A DNA stretch of 64,000 nucleotides from Anaerolineae bacterium (GTDB lineage: Bacteria; Chloroflexota; Anaerolineae; 4572-78; J111): NCBI GenBank assembly GCA_023382535.1, contig JAHDWA010000039.1:36897-100896 (forward strand), in the 5' to 3' direction. Position numbers and translations under genes: made by a program. Below the pieces are notes generated by a model, which saw nothing but the letters and a program-made list of their open reading frames with translations, had not been told where the DNA came from and made no database searches. Shown here piece by piece: positions 7,519 to 16,099 of the stretch. Within the stretch, counting starts at the first letter, position 1; each line of letters opens with the position of its first letter.

Positions 7519-10488
7519 TTACTTCGGCATCGTCGCCAGGGCATTAAAGGCCGGGGTATTGAGAATACCGAAGTTAGCCAGCTCGGTGCCGGCAGCGGTA
7601 ACGCCATAATCCAGGTTCCAGAGGAACATTGGCCCCACATAACCTGAACTCTTGGCCCACTGGTAGGCCTCGACGATCCATTTGGCCTGCTCTTCGGGCG
7701 TGTTGCTGGTGGCATACTCGTAACCGGGTTGGGGATTGCCGGAAACGGCCCAGCCAAATTCGGTGGGCGAGATGCCTTTACCACCGTCGCCATTGGCGAC
7801 CATTACGTTGCGATAACCTTCCATTGTCCCCAGGAAGCACCAGCTATGATGCCGGTTGGTAAAGGTGCCGTGGCCAGGATCGGCGGCAGCTTCCTGCGGG
7901 GTTATCGTTTGCCAGTTCCCCAGTGCCGGGCATAAATAACCGGAAGGGTGCGCTCCCAGCACGTCGAAGTAACCTTTGACCCCGTTGGCATACATCGCAT
8001 TCAGATAATCAATATCATCCATCGCCAAGTCGCCGACATTACCTGCCGGTGTCAGCGCGCCGCTGATAACAATCATATCCGGATTGACCGACTTTATAGC
8101 CTGGTAAGAGAGCTGCAGGAGCTGGACATAGGCCGCAGGATTAATCCGGCCTTTGCCGCCAGCTTCGTACCAAAGATTCTGCTCGTTCCAAACCTCGATG
8201 GCAAAAACCTTGCCCCGGTAGCGGTCGGCGACACGAGCGACGGCCTCGGCATACTTAGCCGGGTCGGACGGCGGGCCTTCGACGCTTTTATCGTCGTCGG
8301 GAGGTCTGGCCCAATCTGGGGCTTTGGGAATGCTGGCCATCACTTTGATGCCATTAGCGGCATACGCCCCAATCACCTCATCCCAGAAACCCCAGGAATA
8401 ACCTCCCGGCGAGGGTTCAAAGTCTTTCCAGGCCATCTGGAATTTGACCCAGTCAAAGCCCATGGCTTTAAGGCTGCCGATATTGGCGCTGGTGTTACCG
8501 CGCGGGTCCACCTGAATGCCGTAGCCAAACGGCACACTGACCGAGGCAGCGGGAGGCGGCGCCGCCGGTTGGGGTTGAGCCGGGGCCTCCTGGGCCGGGG
8601 CGGCTTGCTGCTGGACGGGTTCCGGTTCTGGCTCCGGCGTTGGCGTAGCTTCCGGAGTGGGCGTCGGTTCGGGGGTGGGGCTGGGGGTAGGAGTCGGTGT
8701 TGCCACTAACACGGCGACACTGCCGCGCGGAACCGCTCCGGCAGCATCCTGGCTGGAAGAAATGGCCGCTTCGACTTCATAAGAGCCGCCCGCTTCGGGG
8801 GCAGTCCACTTGTAATTGGGGCTGCTCAAGTCCACAATTTTTTCGTCAATGACCCCGCCATCCTGGTTTTGCACCCGCCAGACCACCGAGTACTGGCTTT
8901 CGACTGGCGGAATGACTAGATCCAGGAATTTGCGGATGACGCCCCAAATCTGGGCATCATTCTTTTCATTCAACAGATTCTGGACGGCCACACCCCGCAG
9001 GTTGTACTGGGCCACAAATTGCAGCTTGCGGGCAATGCTGGCCGCATTTTCCAGATAAACCGTGCGCTGGGTATTGTTGCTGTCCAGATAGGCAAACCAG
9101 TAGGTGCCGCTGTTGGCATCAAACTGGATACCGGTCGAGGCCTGCAGCCCGGCCAGGGTAAAATCCACTTCCTGCCCCGGCGCAACAATATTCTGGCCGC
9201 CGACAATTGCCACCGAGCCAATCGGGTCCAGCGCCTGTTGATAGGTGATGTCACGGGTCACACCGTTCACCTGCTCGGTGCTTAGGGTAGAGAGCAGCAG
9301 TTGGATTTTGTAGCGGTTGACCTGCCCGACCGCCCAATTGAGCATCGCTTCCATCTGGCCGCCCTGGGTATAGGCTTTGGGGTCAGGCGAGGTCGGCACT
9401 TTAACCACATCGGCGATCCGGCCCAGAGCCTGCCAATCATAAGCGCCGCTGTTCCAATCTTCGGCTGAAACTTGCTGCGGCAGTTCGACCCGCACGGAGA
9501 GCTGTTTATTTTCGGGCAGCGCCTCATCCAGTTGTCTGATGAATGCCGTTAACTCTTTCTGCAAATCAGGATTGACGCCCCGATAATCAATATCAATACC
9601 TTGATAAGCGTTACGCTGCACCAGGTCAACAATGGCCTCGATGTGCCGCTGGCGGGCCTCTGCGTCAATTAATAAGTTGTCAATCAGATCGGACCGAATG
9701 GAGCCATCACTGCCCCAGTTACGAATAGAAGGGATAACCGTAAAAGAGGCATTTTGGATTTCGGGGGGCAATGTGCCCAGATCACCCATGATTTTGCCGT
9801 CGGCATCCAGGTACAAACCCTGCGGGTTGACTTCTACCAGGGTATCCTTGATGCCGTCGGGCAGAGGCGTATTCGGAGCGTAATCCGTCGAGACGTTGGG
9901 ATTGATGGCGTGGGTTTGCATAACCACAACCGAGGCCGGCAGAAAGTCCAGCTCCGACTCGATGACATCTTCGGTCAGGATTTTGCGGTTAGGCAGCCAC
10001 TCCCAGGTGTCGCCGGTCCAGGCATACAAATCTAACGTATTATAAGGTTCAGATTCGTTGGGGATGGGTACGGTCAGAACTACGGCTTCAGGGGAAGTCC
10101 CCTTGACCTGGATACGATAGAAAGGACTTTTCATCACCAGGTTAGGGGGAATACTCTCGGCGGCGGTGAGGAGACTGTTCCCGGCCGAGCCTTCCAAAAA
10201 GAGGCTGCGGGGAATCTGTTCTAGCTTGACCCGAAAGGAACGTTTGACGCCTTCCGGCAGAAACGTAATTTGGGTGCCATCAGGGTCCTGGACCGCGCCG
10301 CCATCCCGGCCAATGCTCTCGTAGCCAATACTGAGCAGCCGGTCGGCCAGGGAAATCGGCGGCAGCAATAACGCGCTCAAAATGAGCAGTGGAATTAGTA
10401 CAAAGTTGATGACCACCCCGCCCACTCGACTCTCTAAAACTGACTCAAACGATTGCACGAGTGGATTTGATTTAGTGCTTGACGACAT
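7519..10488 (-). CDS. Membrane-anchored protein with GH18-like and clan GH-A domains
   Basis: About 989 residues: N-terminal membrane helix (about 25-48), a beta-rich region, a GH18-like barrel (about 230-530), an Ig-like segment, a Pro/Glu-rich PTPTP linker (about 600-660) and a C-terminal clan GH-A barrel. The GH18 signature reads GIDIDYR with Asp299, Asp301 and Arg303, so the usual catalytic Glu is replaced by Arg and this barrel is probably non-catalytic. The C-terminal barrel keeps Glu769 (VWNEQN) and Glu910 (PTEFGW). The ATG at 10488 is chosen; the frame extends upstream to a GTG without support. Likely an extracytoplasmic carbohydrate-binding/-cleaving protein; the substrate is unknown. 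Confidence 0.8.
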   Translation of the reverse strand: MSSSTKSNPLVQSFESVLESRVGGVVINFVLIPLLILSALLLPPISLADRLLSIGYESIGRDGGAVQDPDGTQITFLPEGVKRSFRVKLEQIPRSLFLEGSAGNSLLTAAESIPPNLVMKSPFYRIQVKGTSPEAVVLTVPIPNESEPYNTLDLYAWTGDTWEWLPNRKILTEDVIESELDFLPASVVVMQTHAINPNVSTDYAPNTPLPDGIKDTLVEVNPQGLYLDADGKIMGDLGTLPPEIQNASFTVIPSIRNWGSDGSIRSDLIDNLLIDAEARQRHIEAIVDLVQRNAYQGIDIDYRGVNPDLQKELTAFIRQLDEALPENKQLSVRVELPQQVSAEDWNSGAYDWQALGRIADVVKVPTSPDPKAYTQGGQMEAMLNWAVGQVNRYKIQLLLSTLSTEQVNGVTRDITYQQALDPIGSVAIVGGQNIVAPGQEVDFTLAGLQASTGIQFDANSGTYWFAYLDSNNTQRTVYLENAASIARKLQFVAQYNLRGVAVQNLLNEKNDAQIWGVIRKFLDLVIPPVESQYSVVWRVQNQDGGVIDEKIVDLSSPNYKWTAPEAGGSYEVEAAISSSQDAAGAVPRGSVAVLVATPTPTPSPTPEPTPTPEATPTPEPEPEPVQQQAAPAQEAPAQPQPAAPPPAASVSVPFGYGIQVDPRGNTSANIGSLKAMGFDWVKFQMAWKDFEPSPGGYSWGFWDEVIGAYAANGIKVMASIPKAPDWARPPDDDKSVEGPPSDPAKYAEAVARVADRYRGKVFAIEVWNEQNLWYEAGGKGRINPAAYVQLLQLSYQAIKSVNPDMIVISGALTPAGNVGDLAMDDIDYLNAMYANGVKGYFDVLGAHPSGYLCPALGNWQTITPQEAAADPGHGTFTNRHHSWCFLGTMEGYRNVMVANGDGGKGISPTEFGWAVSGNPQPGYEYATSNTPEEQAKWIVEAYQWAKSSGYVGPMFLWNLDYGVTAAGTELANFGILNTPAFNALATMPK

Positions 10489-10588
10489 ACTTAATTCGTC
10501 TTCTCCTTTCCTACGAAACAAGGACGATGCCTGGAGGCTGAAAGCAGGGTTGGTTGTTCCCGGAACCAACACCTTCGCCTGTCGCTAG

Positions 10589-10791
10589 AAGGCCCTAAGT
10601 ATAATAAAAAAAGAAAAAAAGGGAAATAAAGCAGATGGCGAGTCAAACGGCCTCCAGGTCAGCTTTTCCTAAAGTTCTAGAGAAAGAATTTCGCCGGGAT
10701 TTGGGGATTTGGGGATAAAACAAGTTATAAAAAATCTCCCAATCCCCTAATCCCGGCCCACAACCAGCCTCTTTCAGGGTCACCTGAGTGG
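10589..10791. other. Intergenic region with palindrome
   Basis: An A-rich run at 10605-10625, then an imperfect palindrome at 10693-10757 whose left arm is three gggatttgggga-type units and whose right arm is the inverse (ctcccaatcccctaatccc). It separates prmC from the glycosidase-like gene. No gene seen. Confidence 0.55.
10693..10757. repeat. Imperfect palindrome of gggattt units
   Basis: Left arm starts GCCGGGATTTGGGGATT, right arm ends CCCCTAATCCCGGC, with an AT-rich 17-base loop. It is built from short tandem units, like the other dispersed repeats here. Confidence 0.65.
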
Positions 10792-11706
10792 TTACTTGAC
10801 GACTAACAATCTATCCAGGCCGGCTAAATCTTTTTTCACCTGGGTGCTGGCTTCAGGAAAATGAAACTGGGCCAGTTTGAGCACTGCCTGCCCTTGCTCG
10901 GAGCCAATTTCGACCAGCAAACTGCCGTCAGGCGCTAATTTTTCTCTGGCCTGGAGCAAGAGCCGCCGGATTACTTCCAGACCGTCCTGCCCCCCGTCGA
11001 GAGCCAAGCGTGGTTCGTATTTGCTTACCTCCGGCATAGCGGCCGCTAGCTCCGGCTGGCTAACATAGGGTGGATTGCTGACAATTAAATCAACCGGTTC
11101 AACTACCGGATCCAGTAAGTCACCGGACAAAAAAGTAATTCTATCGGCTACGGCATGCCGTTCGGCATTTTGCCAGGCCAGACGCAGCGCTTCGGGAGAA
11201 GTGTCAATGGCAATAATCAAAGCATCGGACAGATGTTTGGCCAGGGCAACCGCAATGCAACCGCTACCCGTACCAACATCGGCAATTGTGAATTGTGAAT
11301 TGTGAATATTAAATTGTGAACTGGCGGGCATCGTTTCAGAATCGTAAATCGTAAATCGTAAATCGTAAATCTCCAGTGCGGTTTCAACCAGCAGTTCTGT
11401 TTCCGGGCGGGGAATCAGCACATGGGGATTGACCTGGAACTCCAGGCCAAAAAACTCCTTGTGCCCGACAAGATAGGCCACCGGCTCGCGCTGCTCCCGG
11501 CGGCGGAGCAGTTCCTCGAACTGCTTGATTTGGTTTTCGTCTAGGAGATCTGAGAGGTGAAGATAGAGCCAGGTCCGCTCCCGGCCCAGGCTGTGGGCCA
11601 GGAGCACTTCGGCATCGAGCCGGGGCGTATCGCACCCGGCGGTGGAGAGACGGTGGGTAGATTTCTCTAAAATATCGCCAAGTGAAGTCACGTTAGCACA
11701 TATCAC
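10792..11706 (-). CDS. prmC: Peptide chain release factor N5-glutamine methyltransferase
   Basis: 304 residues. PrmC uses S-adenosylmethionine to methylate the Gln of the GGQ motif in release factors; prfA lies 1.3 kb upstream. Visible are the helical N-terminal domain (about 1-85), the IPRPETE motif near 98-104, the SAM-binding DVGTGSGCI and the catalytic NPPY at 211-214. Between the PRPETE helix and the SAM motif sits an extra segment of about 30 residues (LRFTIYD...FNIHNSQFTI) translated from two tandem repeats; homologues normally lack it. Only 12 bases separate it from the YafQ-like toxin gene upstream. Confidence 0.93.
   Translation of the reverse strand: MICANVTSLGDILEKSTHRLSTAGCDTPRLDAEVLLAHSLGRERTWLYLHLSDLLDENQIKQFEELLRRREQREPVAYLVGHKEFFGLEFQVNPHVLIPRPETELLVETALEIYDLRFTIYDSETMPASSQFNIHNSQFTIADVGTGSGCIAVALAKHLSDALIIAIDTSPEALRLAWQNAERHAVADRITFLSGDLLDPVVEPVDLIVSNPPYVSQPELAAAMPEVSKYEPRLALDGGQDGLEVIRRLLLQAREKLAPDGSLLVEIGSEQGQAVLKLAQFHFPEASTQVKKDLAGLDRLLVVK
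11283..11371. repeat. Two tandem repeats inside prmC
   Basis: Four aattgtgaa-like units (11283-11320) and four gtaaatc units (11343-11370), separated by non-repeated sequence, sit inside prmC. They keep the reading frame and give FNIHNSQFTI and LRFTIYD in the protein. The first unit recurs at 27293-27364. Confidence 0.85.
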
Positions 11707-11718
11707 ATTCCTGTTTTC

Positions 11719-11988
11719 TTACTCAAACAAGTCCGAGTGGGTTCCTGTTCGCTCAAAAATGATATCGTCCCCTACCAGTTTGTAAATCAACAACCAGTTG
11801 GATTCAATGTGACACTCACGCCGGCCTTTATAATTCCCAATCAGTGGGTGGTCTCGATACTGTTCCGCTAACTGTTCTTCTTCAATCAACAGGCTCATCA
11901 CCTCTTTTATTTTCTGCAACTCCTTACCTCGTTTCCCCATCCGCTTCAAATCTTTCTCAAATTGCCGGGTGAAACTCGGTTTACGCAT
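11719..11988 (-). CDS. yafQ: YafQ-type mRNA interferase toxin (RelE superfamily)
   Basis: 89 residues. Members cleave mRNA on the ribosome. The C-terminal half (HPLIGNYKGRRECHIESNW ... FERTGTHSDLF) matches YafQ closely, including the His residues, the Asn-Trp region and the terminal His and Phe used in catalysis. The start codon overlaps the stop of the upstream antitoxin gene by one base (TAATG). It forms a second toxin-antitoxin unit in this window and stands between prmC and a gene of unknown function. Confidence 0.92.
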   Translation of the reverse strand: MRKPSFTRQFEKDLKRMGKRGKELQKIKEVMSLLIEEEQLAEQYRDHPLIGNYKGRRECHIESNWLLIYKLVGDDIIFERTGTHSDLFE

Positions 11989-12248
11989 TATAAGCCCAGC
12001 TTATCAAACATTTCTTGAGCATTTTCAGACTGAACCAAGTTCCGACCTTCATCAGTATCCTGAAATGTTTGAAGCGTTGTTTGATTGGGGACACGGACTT
12101 CAAAAGGTAATCCTTTCACCAATTTGACTTGGCGATAAAATAAGGTGATTGCTTCGGTGGTAGAAAGTCCCAATTCACTAAAAATAGTTTCTGCCTCTTC
12201 TTTCAGCTCTGGCTCTATCCGTGCTCGAATCATTGCTGATTTCGCCAT
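11988..12248 (-). CDS. dinJ: DinJ/RelB-family antitoxin
   Basis: 86 residues. The N-terminal half (MIRARIEPELKEEAETIFSE followed by LGLSTTEAITLFYRQV) is the ribbon-helix-helix DNA-binding domain of RelB/DinJ antitoxins; the rest wraps the toxin. The ATG at 12248 is preceded by AGGAGG, so the ten residues upstream in the frame are not used. It precedes and overlaps the YafQ-like toxin gene. It should bind its own promoter, but I see no clear operator in the short upstream region. Confidence 0.9.
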   Translation of the reverse strand: MAKSAMIRARIEPELKEEAETIFSELGLSTTEAITLFYRQVKLVKGLPFEVRVPNQTTLQTFQDTDEGRNLVQSENAQEMFDKLGL

Positions 12249-12376
12249 AATTGCCTCCTGCCGATAAGTGTACCACAAGTGGGATACAGATTCAAGTTCC
12301 CTGAAGCCTTCGGACCGGACTTTCTGCTATGCCACACTCACCCAAAAGCTAGCAAGAACGTCTGTACACGCATCTA

Positions 12377-13015
12377 TCAACCAGTCTCTTTACGTCCCCC
12401 ACTTAAAAGAGTACGAAACATTTGTAGTTTGCTTACTCTCGCAGGTTGTAAAACCATGCAATCTGTTGATAAACTGTCCTCGTCGTTCCATATTTTCAAT
12501 CCTAACTGATTACAGTATTCGATGACCGACTCCCTTTCAAAAACATAAAATACTTCATCATCATTGCTTATACCCTGGCCAAGTGGACTTCTTTCAAAAG
12601 GGAGTGGTTGACCTTCTTGAGCAATCCATTCTCCTATATCGCCTACCCAGTGAAGGACACGGACAGTTTTACCCTCTTGGTGAACGGATACAAAATATGC
12701 TTCGCTTACACTCTGGGCCATTACAACTATTACAAGGCAAGAAAGTGTTTTTGAAACTTGATTAGCAATCTCACCCATATCATGAAAACTGTTATAGTAG
12801 ACAGTTTGCCAACCTGGTGGATTTGCTTCTAATACCAAAAGATTTGGATAATCTTCCCCAGCAATAAATCTTTCGTTATAGAATTGCTCAGGAAATTTGC
12901 CTCGTTTAATAGTAACGGAGTTAGTCTTCTGAACTAGCTTAAGCCAATTAGATAATGAACCTAAAAGTGTCCCCGTTTGTACTGATTGAACGTGTAAAGC
13001 CGTATAGGTTGACAT
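12377..13015 (-). CDS. Hypothetical protein, 212 residues
   Basis: A cytoplasmic-looking 212-residue protein that I do not recognise. It has no membrane segment, signal peptide or known catalytic motif; Trp and Tyr are frequent in the middle part. Codon use is AT-richer than in prmC or prfA, which together with the neighbouring toxin-antitoxin pair suggests acquired DNA. It lies 22 bases before the start of the prfA stop region on the same strand but is unlikely to share function with prfA. The ribosome-binding site is weak. Confidence 0.55.
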   Translation of the reverse strand: MSTYTALHVQSVQTGTLLGSLSNWLKLVQKTNSVTIKRGKFPEQFYNERFIAGEDYPNLLVLEANPPGWQTVYYNSFHDMGEIANQVSKTLSCLVIVVMAQSVSEAYFVSVHQEGKTVRVLHWVGDIGEWIAQEGQPLPFERSPLGQGISNDDEVFYVFERESVIEYCNQLGLKIWNDEDSLSTDCMVLQPARVSKLQMFRTLLSGGRKETG

Positions 13016-13037
13016 TTCACTCAGTCGGTATTTATCT

Positions 13038-14111
13038 TTAAGCCGCCGCCAATTCTTGCAGCTTTTCTTCCTCGTCAGCTTTGGTCAGGGCCTCGATGAA
13101 CTCGTCAATTTCCCCGTGCAGGATGTTTTCCAGGCGATAGCTGGTCAGGCCGATGCGGTGGTCGGTGACGCGGGTTTGGGGGAAGTTGTAGGTGCGGATT
13201 TTCTCGCTGCGGTCGCCGCTGCCGACCTGGGAGCGCCGGGCCGCGCTGTGTTCGGCGTTAATGCGCTGCTGCTCCATATCGTAGAGCCGGGCGCGCAGGA
13301 TATTGAAGGCTTTGATTTTGTTCTGCAACTGGCTCTTTTCATCCTGGCAGCTTACCACCAGGCCGGTGGGCAGGTGGGTCAGCCGCACCGCCGAGTCGGT
13401 CGTATTGACGCTCTGGCCGCCCGGCCCGGTCGAGCGGAAAATATCAATCCGCACCTCGTTGGGGTCAATTTCCACTTCCACTTCATCCATCTCCGGCAAG
13501 ACCGCCACGGTGGCCGTGGAGGTGTGGATGCGCCCACCGCTCTCGGTTTCCGGGACGCGCTGCACCCGGTGGACGCCGCTTTCGTACTTTAGCTTGGAGT
13601 AAGCCCCCCGGCCGTTAACCTGAAAAATAATCTCCTTAAAGCCACCAATCCCGGACTCGTTCCGGCTCAAGACGGCGGTTTTCCAGCCCTGATTTTCGGC
13701 GTAGCGGGTGTAAATGCGGAAAAGATCGGCGGCAAACAGGCCGGCCTCGTCGCCGCCGGCCCCGGCCCGAATTTCGACGATGACGTTTTTCTCGTCGTTG
13801 GGGTCTTTGGGTAATAACATCACCCGCAGTTTCTCTTCCAACTCAACCTGCTCGTTTTCCAGGCTGTCCAGCTCCTCCCTGACCATGGTTCGCATGTCCT
13901 CGTCCAGGCCATCGCCCAGCATGGTCCTGGTCTCGTCCAGTTGAGTCAGGACGGCCTGGTAGCGCCGGTAAGTCTCGACCAGGCGCTCGATGCTGGCCTG
14001 CTCCTGCCCGTATTTTTGCAGCAAATCCGGCTTGCTGACGACTTCCGGCGAGGCCATTAATTCAAGTAGTTCATTGTACCGCGCTTCAACGGCGGCTAAT
14101 TTATCTAACAT
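13038..14111 (-). CDS. prfA: Peptide chain release factor 1
   Basis: 357 residues, the usual length. RF1 recognises UAA and UAG in the ribosomal A site and releases the peptide. The tripeptide anticodon region is PET in VPETES, and the GGQ at 231-233 ([10 protein letters not shown]) is the catalytic motif and the target of PrmC encoded 1.3 kb downstream. The start at 14111 has GGAG five bases upstream; about 41 codons of open frame before it are non-coding. It follows thrS on the same strand after a hairpin that may end the thrS transcript. Confidence 0.97.
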   Translation of the reverse strand: MLDKLAAVEARYNELLELMASPEVVSKPDLLQKYGQEQASIERLVETYRRYQAVLTQLDETRTMLGDGLDEDMRTMVREELDSLENEQVELEEKLRVMLLPKDPNDEKNVIVEIRAGAGGDEAGLFAADLFRIYTRYAENQGWKTAVLSRNESGIGGFKEIIFQVNGRGAYSKLKYESGVHRVQRVPETESGGRIHTSTATVAVLPEMDEVEVEIDPNEVRIDIFRSTGPGGQSVNTTDSAVRLTHLPTGLVVSCQDEKSQLQNKIKAFNILRARLYDMEQQRINAEHSAARRSQVGSGDRSEKIRTYNFPQTRVTDHRIGLTSYRLENILHGEIDEFIEALTKADEEEKLQELAAA

Positions 14112-14133
14112 ATAGCTCCATGACAAGAGACAA

Positions 14134-14157
14134 CCCGCCTGAAAACTCGCAGGCGGG
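14134..14157 (-). terminator. Possible terminator between thrS and prfA
   Basis: CCCGCCTG and CAGGCGGG form a perfect eight-base-pair stem with an eight-base loop. The T run after it on the minus strand is broken (TTGTCTCTTG), so termination may be partial. Confidence 0.4.
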
Positions 14158-14255
14158 CCGGTTTCAATTTCTAGGCATATTATAGCATGGCTGGCACAGC
14201 GCGGCGAGTCATTCAGCCTGACATCAGCCAGCACGAAATTTTATTTCCGGTTAAG

Positions 14256-16040
14256 TTATGATTTATTCGCTACCGCCTCCAGCGCCATCTTTTCAAACGC
14301 CCCTATGTCCAGCGGACCCAAATCCTCACCGCCGCGGAGACGCACCGCCACCTGATGCGCTGCCTGCTCCTTGTCGCCCACCACCAGCATGTAAGGGACT
14401 TTCCGCTTTTGAGCCAGGCGAATCTTGTGGCCCATGCGCTCGCTGCTGGCGTCCACCTCGACCCGCAGCCCGGCGGCCTTGAGCCGTTTGGCGATTTCGT
14501 TGCAGGTGGCGACGTGCCGGTCGGCGATGGGGATGAGCACCGCCTGTACCGGCGACAGCCATACCGGGAACGAGCCGGCAAAGTGTTCGATTAATACCCC
14601 AAAGAACCGCTCCATCGAACCCAACAAAGCGCGATGGATCATGAAAGGCCGGTGCGCCTGGCCGTCCTCGCCAATGTAGGTGATGTCGAAGCGTTCGGGC
14701 AAGTTGAAGTCGAACTGGATGGTGCTCAACTGCCACTCCCGTCCCAGGGCGTCTTTGACCTTGAGGTCAATCTTGGGGCCATAAAACGCGCCGCCGCCGG
14801 GATCAATCTCATAAGGCAGGTTGGCCCTTTCCAGCGCAACTTCCAGGGCGGCTTCGGCAGTCTGCCAGTCTGCCAGTTCGCCAACGGATTTGGTTTCGGG
14901 CCGTGTGCTGAGGTAGGCCTGAAATTCGGTAAAACCGAAGCTGCGCAGAATGTGCAGGCAGAAGTTGAGGGCAAAATCTATCTCTTCCGGCATCTTCTCC
15001 GGCTGGACAAAGTGGTGGGCGTCGTCCTGGGTAAAGCCGCGCACCCGCAGCAGGCCATGCAGCACCCCGCTGCGCTCATAGCGATAGACCGTGCCCCATT
15101 CGGCAAAGCGCAGCGGCAGGTCACGGTAGCTGCGCAGCTTGTCCTGGTAGATCATAATATGGAAAGGGCAGTTCATAGGTTTGAGATAATACTCCTGCCC
15201 GTCAATATCGAGCGGCGCGTACATATTTTCCTTGTAAAAGGAAAGATGGCCACTGGTCTGCCAGAGCGTGCTTTTACCGATATGCGGCGAATAAACCAGA
15301 TCATACCCCTGGGCCAGGTGCTCTTTGCGGCAAAACTCTTCGGCCAGGTGACGCATCAAGCCGCCGTGGGGATGCCACAGCACCAGCCCGCCGCCAAGCA
15401 GGTCCGGCTCGGTGCTGAACAGGTCCAGTTCTTTGCCCAGCTTGCGATGATCGCGCTTTTCGGCCTCTTCCAGGCGGTGGAGATGCCCGGCCAATTCCTC
15501 CGCTGTTTTCCAGGCGGTGCCGTAGATACGCTGCAACTGCGGGCGTTTTTCATCACCCCGCCAGTAGGCCCCGGCGATTTTCATCAGCTTGAAGGCTGAC
15601 GGATTAATTTCGCCCAGGTTGGCGACATGCGGCCCTTTGCACAAATCCTCAAAGGTGTCGTGTTTATAAGTGCTGATAATGGGTGGGGCATCGGTCGGTT
15701 CGCCGTATTCGTCCACCTCACCTTTTTCCAGGCCCTCGATCAGCTCCAGCTTAAAAGGCTGGCCGGCGAAGAGAGTTTTAGCCTCGGCGGCGCTCAACTC
15801 GCGGCGCTGGAAGGTATGTCGCTCCTTGAGAATTTCACGCATCCGTTTTTCAATCGCGCCTAAGTCGTCAGGTGTAAGCGGGCGCGGCAGGTCGAAATCG
15901 TAGTAGAAGCCGTCCTCGATGGGTGGGCCGATAGCAATTTTGCCGGTTGGGAACATCTCCAGCACCGCCTGGGCCATGACGTGGGCCAGGCTGTGCCGGA
16001 TTTTGTAGAGTTCGTCTTGAGCTAATTCGTTGGATTTCAT
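14256..16040 (-). CDS. thrS: Threonyl-tRNA synthetase, second copy
   Basis: 594 residues; charges tRNA-Thr. It lacks the N-terminal TGS domain and begins at the editing domain (HSLAHVMAQAV, His pair of the editing site), followed by the class II catalytic core with KPMNCPFHI, motif 2 around GTVYRYERSG, motif 3 HRALLGSMERF and the C-terminal anticodon-binding domain. It is clearly different in sequence from the copy directly upstream. SD CAGGAG precedes the ATG. It lies in the same T-box-controlled transcript, 59 bases after the first copy, separated by a perfect palindrome. Confidence 0.95.
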   Translation of the reverse strand: MKSNELAQDELYKIRHSLAHVMAQAVLEMFPTGKIAIGPPIEDGFYYDFDLPRPLTPDDLGAIEKRMREILKERHTFQRRELSAAEAKTLFAGQPFKLELIEGLEKGEVDEYGEPTDAPPIISTYKHDTFEDLCKGPHVANLGEINPSAFKLMKIAGAYWRGDEKRPQLQRIYGTAWKTAEELAGHLHRLEEAEKRDHRKLGKELDLFSTEPDLLGGGLVLWHPHGGLMRHLAEEFCRKEHLAQGYDLVYSPHIGKSTLWQTSGHLSFYKENMYAPLDIDGQEYYLKPMNCPFHIMIYQDKLRSYRDLPLRFAEWGTVYRYERSGVLHGLLRVRGFTQDDAHHFVQPEKMPEEIDFALNFCLHILRSFGFTEFQAYLSTRPETKSVGELADWQTAEAALEVALERANLPYEIDPGGGAFYGPKIDLKVKDALGREWQLSTIQFDFNLPERFDITYIGEDGQAHRPFMIHRALLGSMERFFGVLIEHFAGSFPVWLSPVQAVLIPIADRHVATCNEIAKRLKAAGLRVEVDASSERMGHKIRLAQKRKVPYMLVVGDKEQAAHQVAVRLRGGEDLGPLDIGAFEKMALEAVANKS

Positions 16041-16055
16041 GATGCACTCCTGTGA

Positions 16056-16088
16056 AGACCCTAAAGGTCTTTGAGACCTTTAGGGTCT
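16056..16088. repeat. Perfect 15-bp palindrome between the two thrS genes
   Basis: AGACCCTAAAGGTCT and AGACCTTTAGGGTCT are exact inverted copies around a TTG loop. A partial relative (ccctaaaggtcttgaagacc) lies at 60967-60986 and a degenerate one at 56812-56844. There is no T run for a terminator. Confidence 0.8.
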
Positions 16089-16099
16089 CGTGTTCTACT

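Noticed and set aside
11283..11371. CRISPR-like array because of regularly spaced repeats
   Set aside because: Units are 7-9 bases in tandem without spacers, and they lie inside prmC. No cas genes are in the window.
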